The notes under the pieces are model-generated. The model did no database searches. It was not told the origin of the DNA and saw only the letters and a list, made by a program, of their open reading frames with translations. Of a DNA stretch of 55,683 nt, positions 9,733 through 17,095 are shown in pieces. The stretch is from the NCBI GenBank assembly GCA_025360865.1, contig JANYBG010000165.1, forward strand, positions 1 through 55,683, given 5' to 3'. This DNA is from Pseudomonadota bacterium. Its GTDB lineage: Bacteria > Pseudomonadota > Gammaproteobacteria > Steroidobacterales > Steroidobacteraceae. The translations under genes were made by a program, and so were the position numbers. How positions within the stretch are numbered: position 1 is the first letter of the stretch; each line of letters starts with the position of its first letter.

Positions 9733-9755
9733 TAGTTCGGAGATAAAACGAATTA
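9733..9755. promoter_or_regulatory. Second operator-like inverted repeat, same 9-nt spacer
   Basis: TAGTTCG, a 9-nt spacer, then CGAATTA: 6 of 7 positions pair and the core TTCG-N9-CGAA is shared with the repeat at 9645-9671. It follows a -10-like TATGAT at 9728-9733 and ends 12 nt before the ROK repressor ATG at 9768. Placement over the transcription start suggests autorepression. Confidence 0.5.
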
Positions 9756-9767
9756 AGTGGATATTTG

Positions 9768-10982
9768 ATGCCCTCCCGGCCGACGAACAGCGGGACTCGC
9801 CAGCTATCGCAGCGGAGCGTCTTCGAGGCCCTGCTACACGGCAGCCCGATCTCCCGGGCGGAGCTTGCCAAGGTGACCGGTCTGTCGAAGCAGACCACCT
9901 CGGAAGTCATCGACGCGTTCGAGCAGCAGGGGCTCGTGCGCCCGATCGGGCGCACGAGCGGTAACGTCGGGCGGACAGCCGTGTTGTATGAATTGAGCCC
10001 GGAGGGCGGGCACGTACTGGGTATCGACCTCGGCGCGCAGCGACTGACGGTCGCCCTGGCGGACATCGCGGGCAGGGTGCTCGCCGAAGCCGATGAGCCC
10101 ACCGACAGCCGCGGCGGGGTCTGGGCGATCGACCAGATCGCCCGGCTATCGGACCGTCTGGCGCGCGACAACCACACCCATCCCAGCCGGATTCGCTGCA
10201 TCGTCCTGGCCACCCCCGGGGTGGTGAACCCCAAGAGCGGAGCCATCGAGATGTCGCCCAACATCGCCGGGCTGGGCAATCTCAACGTCGTGGGCCTGCT
10301 CGGTGAGAGACTGGGCACTCCCGTCGTCCTTGAAAATGACATCAATCTCGCCCTGCTCGGGGAAATATGGCATGGCTGCGCGCAGAACGTGGAAAACGTA
10401 GCTTTTCTCGCGCTCGGCAGCGGCGTGGGACTGGGACTCTACGTGAACGGCCGGCTCGTGCGCGGCGAGAACGGCGCCGCCGGTGAGATCGGCTATCTGC
10501 CTATCGGTGGCGACCCGCTGCAAGCCGGGTCCCGCCTGCAGGGCTGCCTTGAGTACCAGGTTGGCGCGACTGGTGTCATGCGACGGTATCGGGAGGCCGG
10601 CGGCTCCAATGTTGATTCGGTAAGACAGGTATTTGAGCGAGCGCAGGAGGGCGATCCGCATGCCGTGGAGGTGGTCGCCGAGACGGCGCGGCTGACTGCC
10701 CTTGCGGCCACGGCGGTGATCGCCACCGTGAATCCGCAGCTGCTCGTTCTGGGTGGCTCGGTCGGAGCGCGTGCCGACTTCGCGGACACGGTTGCAAGGA
10801 TACTGCTGCAACTCTCGCCGCGCCCGGTGGAGATTCGCACCAGTAGCCTGGGCAGGCGGGCAGGGGTCGTCGGCGCCTTGTCGGTCGCCTTGCGCCGTCT
10901 CCATGATGAATTCTTCGGAGTCGCTGAGCTCGCGGCGGCTCTTCCTCTTCCGCCCCCTGCGCGCCGCAGCGCCCGACAATGA
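9768..10982 (+). CDS. ROK-family transcriptional repressor
   Basis: 404-residue regulator: a winged helix-turn-helix at about residues 12-60 (RAELAKVTGLSKQTTSEVI) followed by a ROK sugar-sensing domain. Start is the ATG at 9768; a TTG just before it is less likely. The usual phosphate loop DLGGTK is degraded to DLGAQR (87-92), although the catalytic-type Asp191 in LENDINLA is kept. The ROK zinc site is mostly lost: the expected His is Tyr and only one Cys (GCLE) remains. It therefore looks like a sensor without kinase activity. It overlaps the next gene by ATGA. It probably represses both itself and the divergent receptor operon through the dyads at 9645 and 9733. Confidence 0.9.
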   Translation: MPSRPTNSGTRQLSQRSVFEALLHGSPISRAELAKVTGLSKQTTSEVIDAFEQQGLVRPIGRTSGNVGRTAVLYELSPEGGHVLGIDLGAQRLTVALADIAGRVLAEADEPTDSRGGVWAIDQIARLSDRLARDNHTHPSRIRCIVLATPGVVNPKSGAIEMSPNIAGLGNLNVVGLLGERLGTPVVLENDINLALLGEIWHGCAQNVENVAFLALGSGVGLGLYVNGRLVRGENGAAGEIGYLPIGGDPLQAGSRLQGCLEYQVGATGVMRRYREAGGSNVDSVRQVFERAQEGDPHAVEVVAETARLTALAATAVIATVNPQLLVLGGSVGARADFADTVARILLQLSPRPVEIRTSSLGRRAGVVGALSVALRRLHDEFFGVAELAAALPLPPPARRSARQ

Positions 10983-11893
10983 CGGGCGAAACTGCCTATT
11001 GTTTCGCAGCCGACCTGGGCGGCACGAAGCTCGCCGCGGCGATTGCCGATGCGCGTGGGTCAATAGTGGCGGAATTGACCGAGCCCACCGACCCGCGCGG
11101 TGCGGCGTATGTGGCCGAACAGATTGCCGCTTGCGCCGACAAACTGGGCCAAACCGTCGGTATCGACGTCACGCAGCCGCGTCATGTCATGGTGGGAATT
11201 CCCGGAGCGATCGAGCCTCGCACGGGCCGGATTTCCCTGATTCCCAACATCGCGGGGTTGGAAGACTTCGATATCCTCGGGTTTCTGCGCGGCCGCTTCG
11301 GACCGGATGTCGCGATCGAGAACGACGTGAATCTGGCGATGCTGGGCGAGCATGCGTTCGGCTGCGCGAGTCGCTGCCGCAACGCGGCGTTCTTAAGCTT
11401 AGGAACAGGGGCAGGTCTCGGACTGCTCATCGATGACAAGCTGTTTCGGGGGGCGCGTGGCATGGCGGGGGAAATAGCGGACCTGCCCATCGGGCGCGAC
11501 CCGACTTCGCAGATTCCCGCGTCCGGCGGCTCATTCGAGCTCGAGGTGGGCTCATTTGCCATCGTGGATCGATATCGGCGCCAGGGTGGAACCGCGGCCG
11601 CCACGGTCCGTGACATTTTCAGGCTGCTCGAGCAAGGAGACGAAGTGGCGGCATCGGTCCTCGACACGACCGCGCGCTGGGTAGCCCTCGCGGTAGTGAC
11701 TCTGCAATCGCTGCTCGATCTGGAACTCATCGTGTTCGGGGGAAGCATCGGCGTGCGTTCGGAACTGTATGAGCGGGTCCAACGCGATCTACCGGCCCTC
11801 GTCTCACGACCCATTGCCATCGCACCCAGCCAGCTTGGCGATCGCGCAGGGCTCATTGGCGCCGCGTGGGCTGCGGGGCAGGCCCTCCGTTAG
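10979..11893 (+). CDS. ROK-family sugar kinase-like protein
   Basis: 304-residue ROK protein without a DNA-binding domain. The ATP loop DLGGTK is intact at residues 12-17 and the catalytic Asp116 is in IENDVNLA, so sugar phosphorylation is plausible (glucosamine or glucose kinase type). The cysteine-rich zinc motif of most ROK kinases is absent, replaced by a Gly/Ser-rich segment (PIGRDPTSQIPASGGSFE). The sequence is clearly paralogous to the repressor immediately upstream (EPTDPRG vs EPTDSRG, IPNIAGL vs SPNIAGL), and the ATGA overlap implies coupled translation. It would phosphorylate the monosaccharide brought in by the divergent operon. Kinase activity is inferred. Confidence 0.85.
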   Translation: MTGETAYCFAADLGGTKLAAAIADARGSIVAELTEPTDPRGAAYVAEQIAACADKLGQTVGIDVTQPRHVMVGIPGAIEPRTGRISLIPNIAGLEDFDILGFLRGRFGPDVAIENDVNLAMLGEHAFGCASRCRNAAFLSLGTGAGLGLLIDDKLFRGARGMAGEIADLPIGRDPTSQIPASGGSFELEVGSFAIVDRYRRQGGTAAATVRDIFRLLEQGDEVAASVLDTTARWVALAVVTLQSLLDLELIVFGGSIGVRSELYERVQRDLPALVSRPIAIAPSQLGDRAGLIGAAWAAGQALR

Positions 11894-12574
11894 GACCCTG
11901 AGCCCGACGCCGCAGCCGGCAGCAGCCCGGCGGCTGCGTCCAGCGATTGACGGCGGGCTGTCATATAAGTGGCCGGACGGTTGCCTCCAAGTCCCGGTAC
12001 TTCTCCTCGAATTCGAACCAGTACGTATCGTCTCGGGAAGCTTTCCTCCGGGTCGGCCTTACGGCGTTTTCACCAGCCGCTCCCACTCTTGGTTTGCCCG
12101 CTGAGGCACCAGTTCGAGGGTCGTCGCGGCATTGGTCGACCACGTTTACGAAATACCCACGGGGCTGACGCCCCTTTTTTCGCGAGGGCCTCATCGAGAC
12201 TCCGGACCGGGGCGCGCGGCTTCGCGACCACGAGCATTTGTTCGCCGACTGGGCTTCCGAAGGTTTCACGCTCCCTTTCGTAGTACTCGGCCGGAAACTC
12301 CCCGGCGATGCGCAGGGGATGGCGGGCGTCGAAAGCGCCGCTTGCTCCAGCACTTCCACTGCGGGGTTATGCGTCGTCTCCTTGCGCAGATGCGCTGCCA
12401 TGTGAAAGCCACGAAAACGGCAACGATGGCCTCGCTACCGTCCCGAGCGCCGTTAGGCGGTAGTCCATTCCCCGACCCCGGACGAAACGTAGCCGCCGGC
12501 GTGTGTCGAACGTTCCTGAAACCTGCCCGTGCCACTTTCCCCAGGCCGCGTCCACTCGTAAGTCATTGTTTTAG
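11894..12574. other. Gene-poor stretch between ROK pair and tRNA-Glu
   Basis: About 680 nt with no intact gene I can recognise. On the minus strand an open frame of 98 codons from 12366 down to 12070 looks coding by composition (EYYERERETFGSPVGEQ, KPRAPVRSLDEALAKKG) but opens directly after a stop. A neighbouring frame (ATG ending at 12401, MAAHLRKETTHNPAVEVLEQ) runs into the same stretch, as if a small gene were broken by a frameshift. I cannot name the family. A plus-strand terminator sits at 12161-12180. I found no copy of the tRNA 3' end inside the stretch. Confidence 0.4.
12161..12180 (+). terminator. Rho-independent terminator
   Basis: GGGGC and GCCCC form a 5-bp GC stem around a TGAC loop, followed directly by six T. 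It could end transcription of the ROK pair, although it lies about 270 nt after that stop codon. Confidence 0.55.
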
Positions 12575-12650
12575 TGGCGCTCCCTACGAGATTCGAACTC
12601 GTGTTACAGCCTTGAGAGGGCTATGTCCTGGGCCTCTAGACGAAGGGAGC
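12575..12650 (-). tRNA. tRNA-Glu (anticodon CTC)
   Basis: The 76-nt minus-strand cloverleaf has acceptor arms GCTCCCT/AGGGAGC, discriminator G and an encoded CCA. The D region reads GTCTAGAGGCCCAGGAC as in tRNA-Glu. The anticodon stem TAGCC/GGCTG (one T-G wobble) holds loop CTCTCAA with anticodon CTC. The T arm reads ACGAG-TTCGAAT-CTCGT. It decodes GAG. Confidence 0.95.
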
Positions 12651-12679
12651 GACTTCGGGGCCTTGAGCAAGAGCGCGGT

Positions 12680-12707
12680 ATTATAGAGAGCTAACCCGAT
12701 TGCTCAA
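12680..12707 (-). promoter_or_regulatory. Promoter of tRNA-Glu
   Basis: Minus-strand -35 TTGAGC (12707 to 12702), 16-bp spacer and a perfect -10 TATAAT (12685 to 12680), about 30 nt upstream of the mature tRNA 5' end. The -35 sits in one arm of a 9-bp inverted repeat (12662-12670 and 12700-12708) that brackets the -10. Confidence 0.75.
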
Positions 12708-12724
12708 GCCGAAAGCCAAATTCA

Positions 12725-14218
12725 TTGAACTCACCTGCCGTGTCCGTCGCGACGCCCTCCGCCACGCCCCGGATCATCACAAGATCCGAGCACAACGTCT
12801 CCCGCGCCCACATATCACCCAACGCGCTGCGGGTCCTGTATCGCCTGCGTGACGGGGGGTTCCAGGCATTCCTCGTCGGCGGTTGCGTGCGCGACCTGCT
12901 GTTGGGTATGGAGCCGAAGGACTTCGACGTCGCCACCGACGCGCTGCCCGAGCAGATCAAGCGCCTGTTCCGCAATTGCCGCCTGATCGGTCGCCGCTTC
13001 CGCCTGGCTCATGTCTTCTTCGGACGCGAGATCATTGAGGTCGCGACCTTCCGCGCCGCGTCCGCCCCATCGCCTGGCGAGGAGCCCGTGCCGGACGTGG
13101 ATTCCGAGGACGGTGAGGCGGTGGAGCTGGAGGAGTCGGAGCGGGAACTCGAGGCCTACGAACCGGTGCGCGAGGCGCGCACGCCGTTCGAGAGCGATTC
13201 CTCAGAGCGCGCGGTCGATGAGACCGGCCGCATCCTGCGCGATAACGTCTACGGCACGATCGACGCGGACGTGTGGCGGCGCGACTTCACCTGCAACTCG
13301 CTCTACTACAACATCGCCGACTTCTCGATCTGGGACTACGTGAACGGCGCCCAGGACGTCGCCGCGCGCACGCTGCGCATGATCGGGGATCCCGAGACGC
13401 GCTTCCGCGAGGACCCGGTGCGCATGCTGCGCGCCGCGCGCTTCGAGGCGAAGCTCGGCTTCAGCATCGAGCCCAACACCGCCGCCCCGATTGGTGAGCT
13501 GCGCGAATCGCTGGCAGGCGTGCCGCAGGCGCGCCTGTTTGACGAGACGCTCAAGCTCTTCCTCGGCGGCCATGGCGCGAGCAGCTTCCGGGTACTGCGC
13601 GCGCGCGGCCTGCTGGCCTCGATCCTGCCGACCGTGGATGCCTACCTCGCCAGCCACCCCGGCAGCACGGTCGAGAAGCTCCTGCTGCAGGGTCTCGAGA
13701 ACACCGATGCGCGCGTGCGGGCGGACAAGCCGGTCACCCCGACGTTCCTGTTCGCGCTGCTGTTGTATGGACCGATCGCCGGCATCATCGAGGGCACCCC
13801 GCCGGAGCACTGGCACGAGCTCGCCACGATTCTTGATGCCTGCGACCAGGCGGTGCGCGAAGCCCAGGCGCGGATCTCGATCCCCAAGCGCTTCTCGCTC
13901 GGTGTGCGCGAGATGTTCGCGCTGCAGCCGCGGCTGGAGCACCCGCGTGGCCGGCGCGCGCTGCGCTCGCTCGAGCACCCGCGCTTCCGCGCCGCGTACG
14001 ACCTCTTGTTACTGCGCGCTCAGCTCGGGCTTGCCTCCCAGGAGACCGCGGACTGGTGGACACGCCTGCAGGAAGTATCCCCCGAGCAGCGCGGCGAGAT
14101 GGCTGATGCGCGCGCCGGCGACGGCTCCCGGGGCCCGGGCTCCGCGGGCGGTTCCGGGGCACCTCGCCCGCGCAGCGGTCGCCGGCGGCGGCGCCGTTCC
14201 GGCCCGCGTTCGACCTGA
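12725..14218 (+). CDS. pcnB: Poly(A) polymerase I
   Basis: Adds 3' poly(A) tails to RNA, promoting decay. 497 residues; the TTG start at 12725 gives an N-terminus aligning with the IPR..H..SR..IS..AL..MYRL region of E. coli PcnB, and the GTG at 12740 is an alternative. The nucleotidyltransferase signature is LVGGCVRDLL (50-59) with DFD (66-68), the flipped-out NCRLIGRRFRLAHV segment follows, and RRDFTCNSLYYN is at 185-196. Two features are unusual: an acidic Glu/Asp/Ser-rich insertion of roughly 40 residues (about 111-170) between ATFR and LLRDNVYG, and a very basic, Gly/Ser/Arg-rich tail from about residue 465. It heads the pcnB-folK-dNK-panB-panC run. Confidence 0.95.
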   Translation: MNSPAVSVATPSATPRIITRSEHNVSRAHISPNALRVLYRLRDGGFQAFLVGGCVRDLLLGMEPKDFDVATDALPEQIKRLFRNCRLIGRRFRLAHVFFGREIIEVATFRAASAPSPGEEPVPDVDSEDGEAVELEESERELEAYEPVREARTPFESDSSERAVDETGRILRDNVYGTIDADVWRRDFTCNSLYYNIADFSIWDYVNGAQDVAARTLRMIGDPETRFREDPVRMLRAARFEAKLGFSIEPNTAAPIGELRESLAGVPQARLFDETLKLFLGGHGASSFRVLRARGLLASILPTVDAYLASHPGSTVEKLLLQGLENTDARVRADKPVTPTFLFALLLYGPIAGIIEGTPPEHWHELATILDACDQAVREAQARISIPKRFSLGVREMFALQPRLEHPRGRRALRSLEHPRFRAAYDLLLLRAQLGLASQETADWWTRLQEVSPEQRGEMADARAGDGSRGPGSAGGSGAPRPRSGRRRRRRSGPRST

Positions 14219-14226
14219 AGGCGCGG

Positions 14227-14718
14227 ATGATGGAACGCTGGCAGCCGGCCTACATCGGGCTGGGGAGCAACCTGTCCGATCCGGAGCGCCAGGTGCTCGC
14301 CGCCGCCCGCGAACTCGCCGAGCTGCCGCGCACCTGCTGTGTGCGCATGTCCCCGGTGTACGTCTCACGGCCCATGGGGCCCGTCGCCCAGCCGGATTTC
14401 GTCAACGGCGCCGCGGGCCTTCTCACCCAGTTGTCCGCGCGCGAACTCCTGGATGGCTTGCGCGCCATCGAGACTGAGTTCGGCCGGCCGGCGGAGCGCG
14501 AACGCTGGGGCCCGCGGATCCTGGACCTCGATCTGTTGTCCTACGGTTGCGTGCGCTCCTCTGATGCGACGCTCACCCTGCCGCATCCTGGGATAGTGGA
14601 GCGCAACTTCGTTCTGTATCCTCTGTGCGATATCGCCCCGGATCTCGAGCTGCCAGGGCTTGGTCGCGTGACCGAGCTCAAGGCGCGCGTTACCCGCGCG
14701 GGGCTCACCGCCCTGTAA
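14227..14718 (+). CDS. folK: 2-amino-4-hydroxy-6-hydroxymethyldihydropteridine pyrophosphokinase
   Basis: HPPK transfers pyrophosphate from ATP to 6-hydroxymethyl-dihydropterin in folate synthesis. 163 residues of normal family length. Diagnostic segments are YIGLGSNLSDP near the N-terminus, the central pterin-binding segment ending in FVNGAAGL, ETEFGRPAERERWGPRILDLDLL with the metal-binding DLDL, and LPHPGIVERNFVLYPL. Either of two adjacent ATG codons (14227, 14230) may start it. It follows pcnB by 8 nt, a common gammaproteobacterial pairing. Confidence 0.96.
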   Translation: MMERWQPAYIGLGSNLSDPERQVLAAARELAELPRTCCVRMSPVYVSRPMGPVAQPDFVNGAAGLLTQLSARELLDGLRAIETEFGRPAERERWGPRILDLDLLSYGCVRSSDATLTLPHPGIVERNFVLYPLCDIAPDLELPGLGRVTELKARVTRAGLTAL

Positions 14719-14722
14719 CAAC

Positions 14723-15379
14723 ATGCCCAGCGAACCTGCGCACAAGTACCTCGTCGTGGAAGGCCCGATTGGCGTCGGCAAGACCAGCCTCGCCAAGCGC
14801 CTGTGCGTGAGCCTGGCGGCGCAGGGCGTGCTCGAGCAGGCCACCGATAACCCCTTCCTCGAGCGGTTCTACAAGAACCCGCGCGCCGGGGCGCTCCCCA
14901 CGCAGCTGTACTTCCTCCTGCAGCGCGCGCAGCAGCTGGCGGCGCTCAAGCAGGCGGACCTGTTCGCCCCGGTCCGGGTCGCTGATTACCTGCTGGAGAA
15001 GGATCGCCTGTTCGCGCGCGTCACCCTCGATGACGCCGAGTACGCGCTGTACGAGCAGCTGTATTCCAAGCTCGACATCCAGGCGCCGAAGCCGGATCTC
15101 GTGATCTACCTGCAGGCCCCGGTGGATGTGCTGCTGGAGCGCATCGCCAAGCGCGGCGTCGACTACGAACAGCACATCGATCGGCAGTACCTGGAGCGCC
15201 TGAACGAGGCCTACGCGAAGTTCTTCCACGAGTTCGAGACGGCGCCGCTGCTGATCGTCAACGCCGCCTCGATCGACCCTTTGAGCAACCAGGGCGACTA
15301 CGACGAGCTGCTGGCGGCGATCAAGCGCATGACGCGCGGACGCCTGTACTACAACCCGTTGCGCAGTCGCGCGATCTAG
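14723..15379 (+). CDS. Deoxynucleoside kinase (deoxyadenosine/deoxyguanosine kinase family)
   Basis: 218-residue kinase phosphorylating deoxynucleosides for salvage. The Walker A loop EGPIGVGKTSL is at about residues 13-23, and the base-binding and lid regions include VADYLLEKDRLFA and RGVDYEQHIDRQYLERLNEAY. Spacing to folK is 4 nt and panB follows after 16 nt, the usual arrangement of this gene in gammaproteobacteria. The exact nucleoside preference cannot be read from the sequence. Confidence 0.92.
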   Translation: MPSEPAHKYLVVEGPIGVGKTSLAKRLCVSLAAQGVLEQATDNPFLERFYKNPRAGALPTQLYFLLQRAQQLAALKQADLFAPVRVADYLLEKDRLFARVTLDDAEYALYEQLYSKLDIQAPKPDLVIYLQAPVDVLLERIAKRGVDYEQHIDRQYLERLNEAYAKFFHEFETAPLLIVNAASIDPLSNQGDYDELLAAIKRMTRGRLYYNPLRSRAI

Positions 15380-15395
15380 CTACACTCGCAAGCCT

Positions 15396-16223
15396 ATGTA
15401 CACGCACCTGCAGCGGGACGTGAGCCGGCCGCCGGTCACTCTGGCGACCCTGGCGCGCATGAAGGCCGACGGCGAGAGGATCGCGAGCCTCACCTGTTAT
15501 GACGCGAGCTTCGCCGTGCTGCTCGACCAGGCGGGGGTGGACGTGGTCCTGGTGGGTGACTCGCTCGGCATGGTGATCCAGGGCCACGACACCACCGTGC
15601 CCGTCACCATGGACCAGGTCGTGTACCACAGCGCCGCGGTGGCGCGTGGCCTACACCGGCCCTTCCAGATCGCCGACCTGCCGTTCATGAGCTATCCGTC
15701 CAAGGATCTCGCGCTCGCGCACTCGGTGCGCCTGATGCAGGAAGGCGGGGCGAAGATGATCAAGCTGGAAAGCGGCGGCAAGCAGACCGAGATCGTCGAG
15801 TTCCTCACGGGCCACGACATCGCCGTGTGCGCGCACGTGGGACTCAAGCCCCAGTCGGTGCACAAGACCGGCGGATTCCGCGTGCAGGGACGCGAGCAGG
15901 ACACGGCGACCCGCCTTGTGAACGAGGCCAAGCAGCTGGAGGCCGCCGGCGCCGACATCGTGCTGCTCGAGTGCATCCCGGCGGCACTGGGCGCGACCAT
16001 CACTCAGGCGCTGCGTGTGCCGGTGATCGGCATCGGGGCGGGACCTGACACCGACGGCCAGATCCTGGTCACCTACGACATGCTGGATATCACCACGGGG
16101 CGCAAGCCGCGCTTCGTGCGCAACTTCATGGACGGCGCGGCGCGCAACAACCAGGAGGCGCTCGCGGCCTACGTGCGGGCGGTGAAGCAGCGCGAATACC
16201 CCGCCCCCGAGCACAGCTTCTAG
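15396..16223 (+). CDS. panB: 3-methyl-2-oxobutanoate hydroxymethyltransferase
   Basis: First committed step of pantothenate synthesis: transfers a hydroxymethyl group from methylene-THF to ketoisovalerate. 275 residues. Family segments seen are SLTCYDASFAVLLDQAGVD, VLVGDSLGMVIQGHDTT, KLESGG, AHVGLKPQSV and VIGIGAGPDTDGQILV, including the Mg-binding Asp in GDSLGMV. The panC start lies 2 nt after its stop, so the pair is co-translated. Confidence 0.97.
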   Translation: MYTHLQRDVSRPPVTLATLARMKADGERIASLTCYDASFAVLLDQAGVDVVLVGDSLGMVIQGHDTTVPVTMDQVVYHSAAVARGLHRPFQIADLPFMSYPSKDLALAHSVRLMQEGGAKMIKLESGGKQTEIVEFLTGHDIAVCAHVGLKPQSVHKTGGFRVQGREQDTATRLVNEAKQLEAAGADIVLLECIPAALGATITQALRVPVIGIGAGPDTDGQILVTYDMLDITTGRKPRFVRNFMDGAARNNQEALAAYVRAVKQREYPAPEHSF

Positions 16224-16225
16224 GG

Positions 16226-17074
16226 ATGGAAACGGTCGTAACGATCGCCGCCGTGCGCGCGATGGTGCGCGGCTGGCGCAAGCATGGGCACCGTGTGGCC
16301 TTCGTGCCCACCATGGGGAACCTGCACGCCGGGCACGTGAGCCTCATCGAGGCGGCGCGCCGCCACGGGGATCGCTTCGTCGCCAGCATCTTCGTGAACC
16401 CGATGCAGTTCGGCCCCAACGAGGACTTCGCCCACTACCCGCGTACCCCGACCGAGGATGGGCGCATGCTCGCCGCGGCCGGCTGCGACCTCATGTTCAT
16501 GCCGGAAGGCGCGGAGATCTACGCGAACGGCCCCGAGCGCGCCACGCGCGTGGAGGTTCCGGGCCTGTCGCGCATCCTCGAAGGGGAAGTACGACCCGGG
16601 CACTTCGAGGGCGTGGCCACGATCGTCGCCAAGCTCCTCCACATCGTCGAACCTGACATCGCGGTGTTCGGCGAGAAGGACTTCCAGCAGCTCACGGTCA
16701 TCCGCCGCATGGTCGCCGATCTTTGCATGCCGGTGGAGATCATCGCCGCCCCGACCGTGCGCGATGCGGACGGCTTCGCCAAGAGCTCGCGCAACCAGTA
16801 CCTGAACGAGGCCGAGCGCGCGCTCGCGCCCGCCATCTATTCGACGCTGCAGGCCGCGGCGCGGCGCCTGGCCGCGGGCGACACCGAGTACGCGAGCATC
16901 GAGCATGCCGGCTTCAAGGCGCTCGAGGCCGTGGGGTTCCGTGTCGACTATTTCTCGGTGCGCCAGGCGGTCGACCTGAACGCCCCGGGGCCTTCCGGGG
17001 CCCTGGTCGTCCTCACCGCGGCGCGGCTGGGAAAGGCGCGCCTCATCGACAACATCCGCATCGAGCGCGCCTGA
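16226..17074 (+). CDS. panC: Pantothenate synthetase
   Basis: ATP-dependent condensation of pantoate with beta-alanine. 282 residues with the nucleotidyltransferase HIGH-type motif in PTMGNLHAGHVSLI, the pantoate-binding FVNPMQFGPNEDF, VFGEKDFQQL, and the KMSKS-like KSSRNQYL. Immediately follows panB. No panD is seen in the window. Confidence 0.97.
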   Translation: METVVTIAAVRAMVRGWRKHGHRVAFVPTMGNLHAGHVSLIEAARRHGDRFVASIFVNPMQFGPNEDFAHYPRTPTEDGRMLAAAGCDLMFMPEGAEIYANGPERATRVEVPGLSRILEGEVRPGHFEGVATIVAKLLHIVEPDIAVFGEKDFQQLTVIRRMVADLCMPVEIIAAPTVRDADGFAKSSRNQYLNEAERALAPAIYSTLQAAARRLAAGDTEYASIEHAGFKALEAVGFRVDYFSVRQAVDLNAPGPSGALVVLTAARLGKARLIDNIRIERA

Positions 17075-17095
17075 GTGGGGACCGGATCGTGCGAG

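Larger units (their letters stand above)
9246..9767. promoter_or_regulatory. Divergent regulatory region with long receptor leader
   Basis: 522 nt with no convincing gene, between the leftward receptor operon and the rightward ROK pair. It carries two operator-like inverted repeats in its right part. A candidate minus-strand -35 (TTGACC, 9698 to 9693) lies just beyond the first repeat. If the leftward transcript starts near there, the receptor mRNA has a leader of about 400 nt, containing a 6-bp hairpin (9307-9324, GCTCGC/GCGAGC) close to the ribosome-binding site. I see no recognised riboswitch in it. Confidence 0.5.

Noticed and set aside
12001-12030. Second tRNA T-arm-like sequence (ATTCGAAC)
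   Set aside because: No acceptor or anticodon stem can be built around it.
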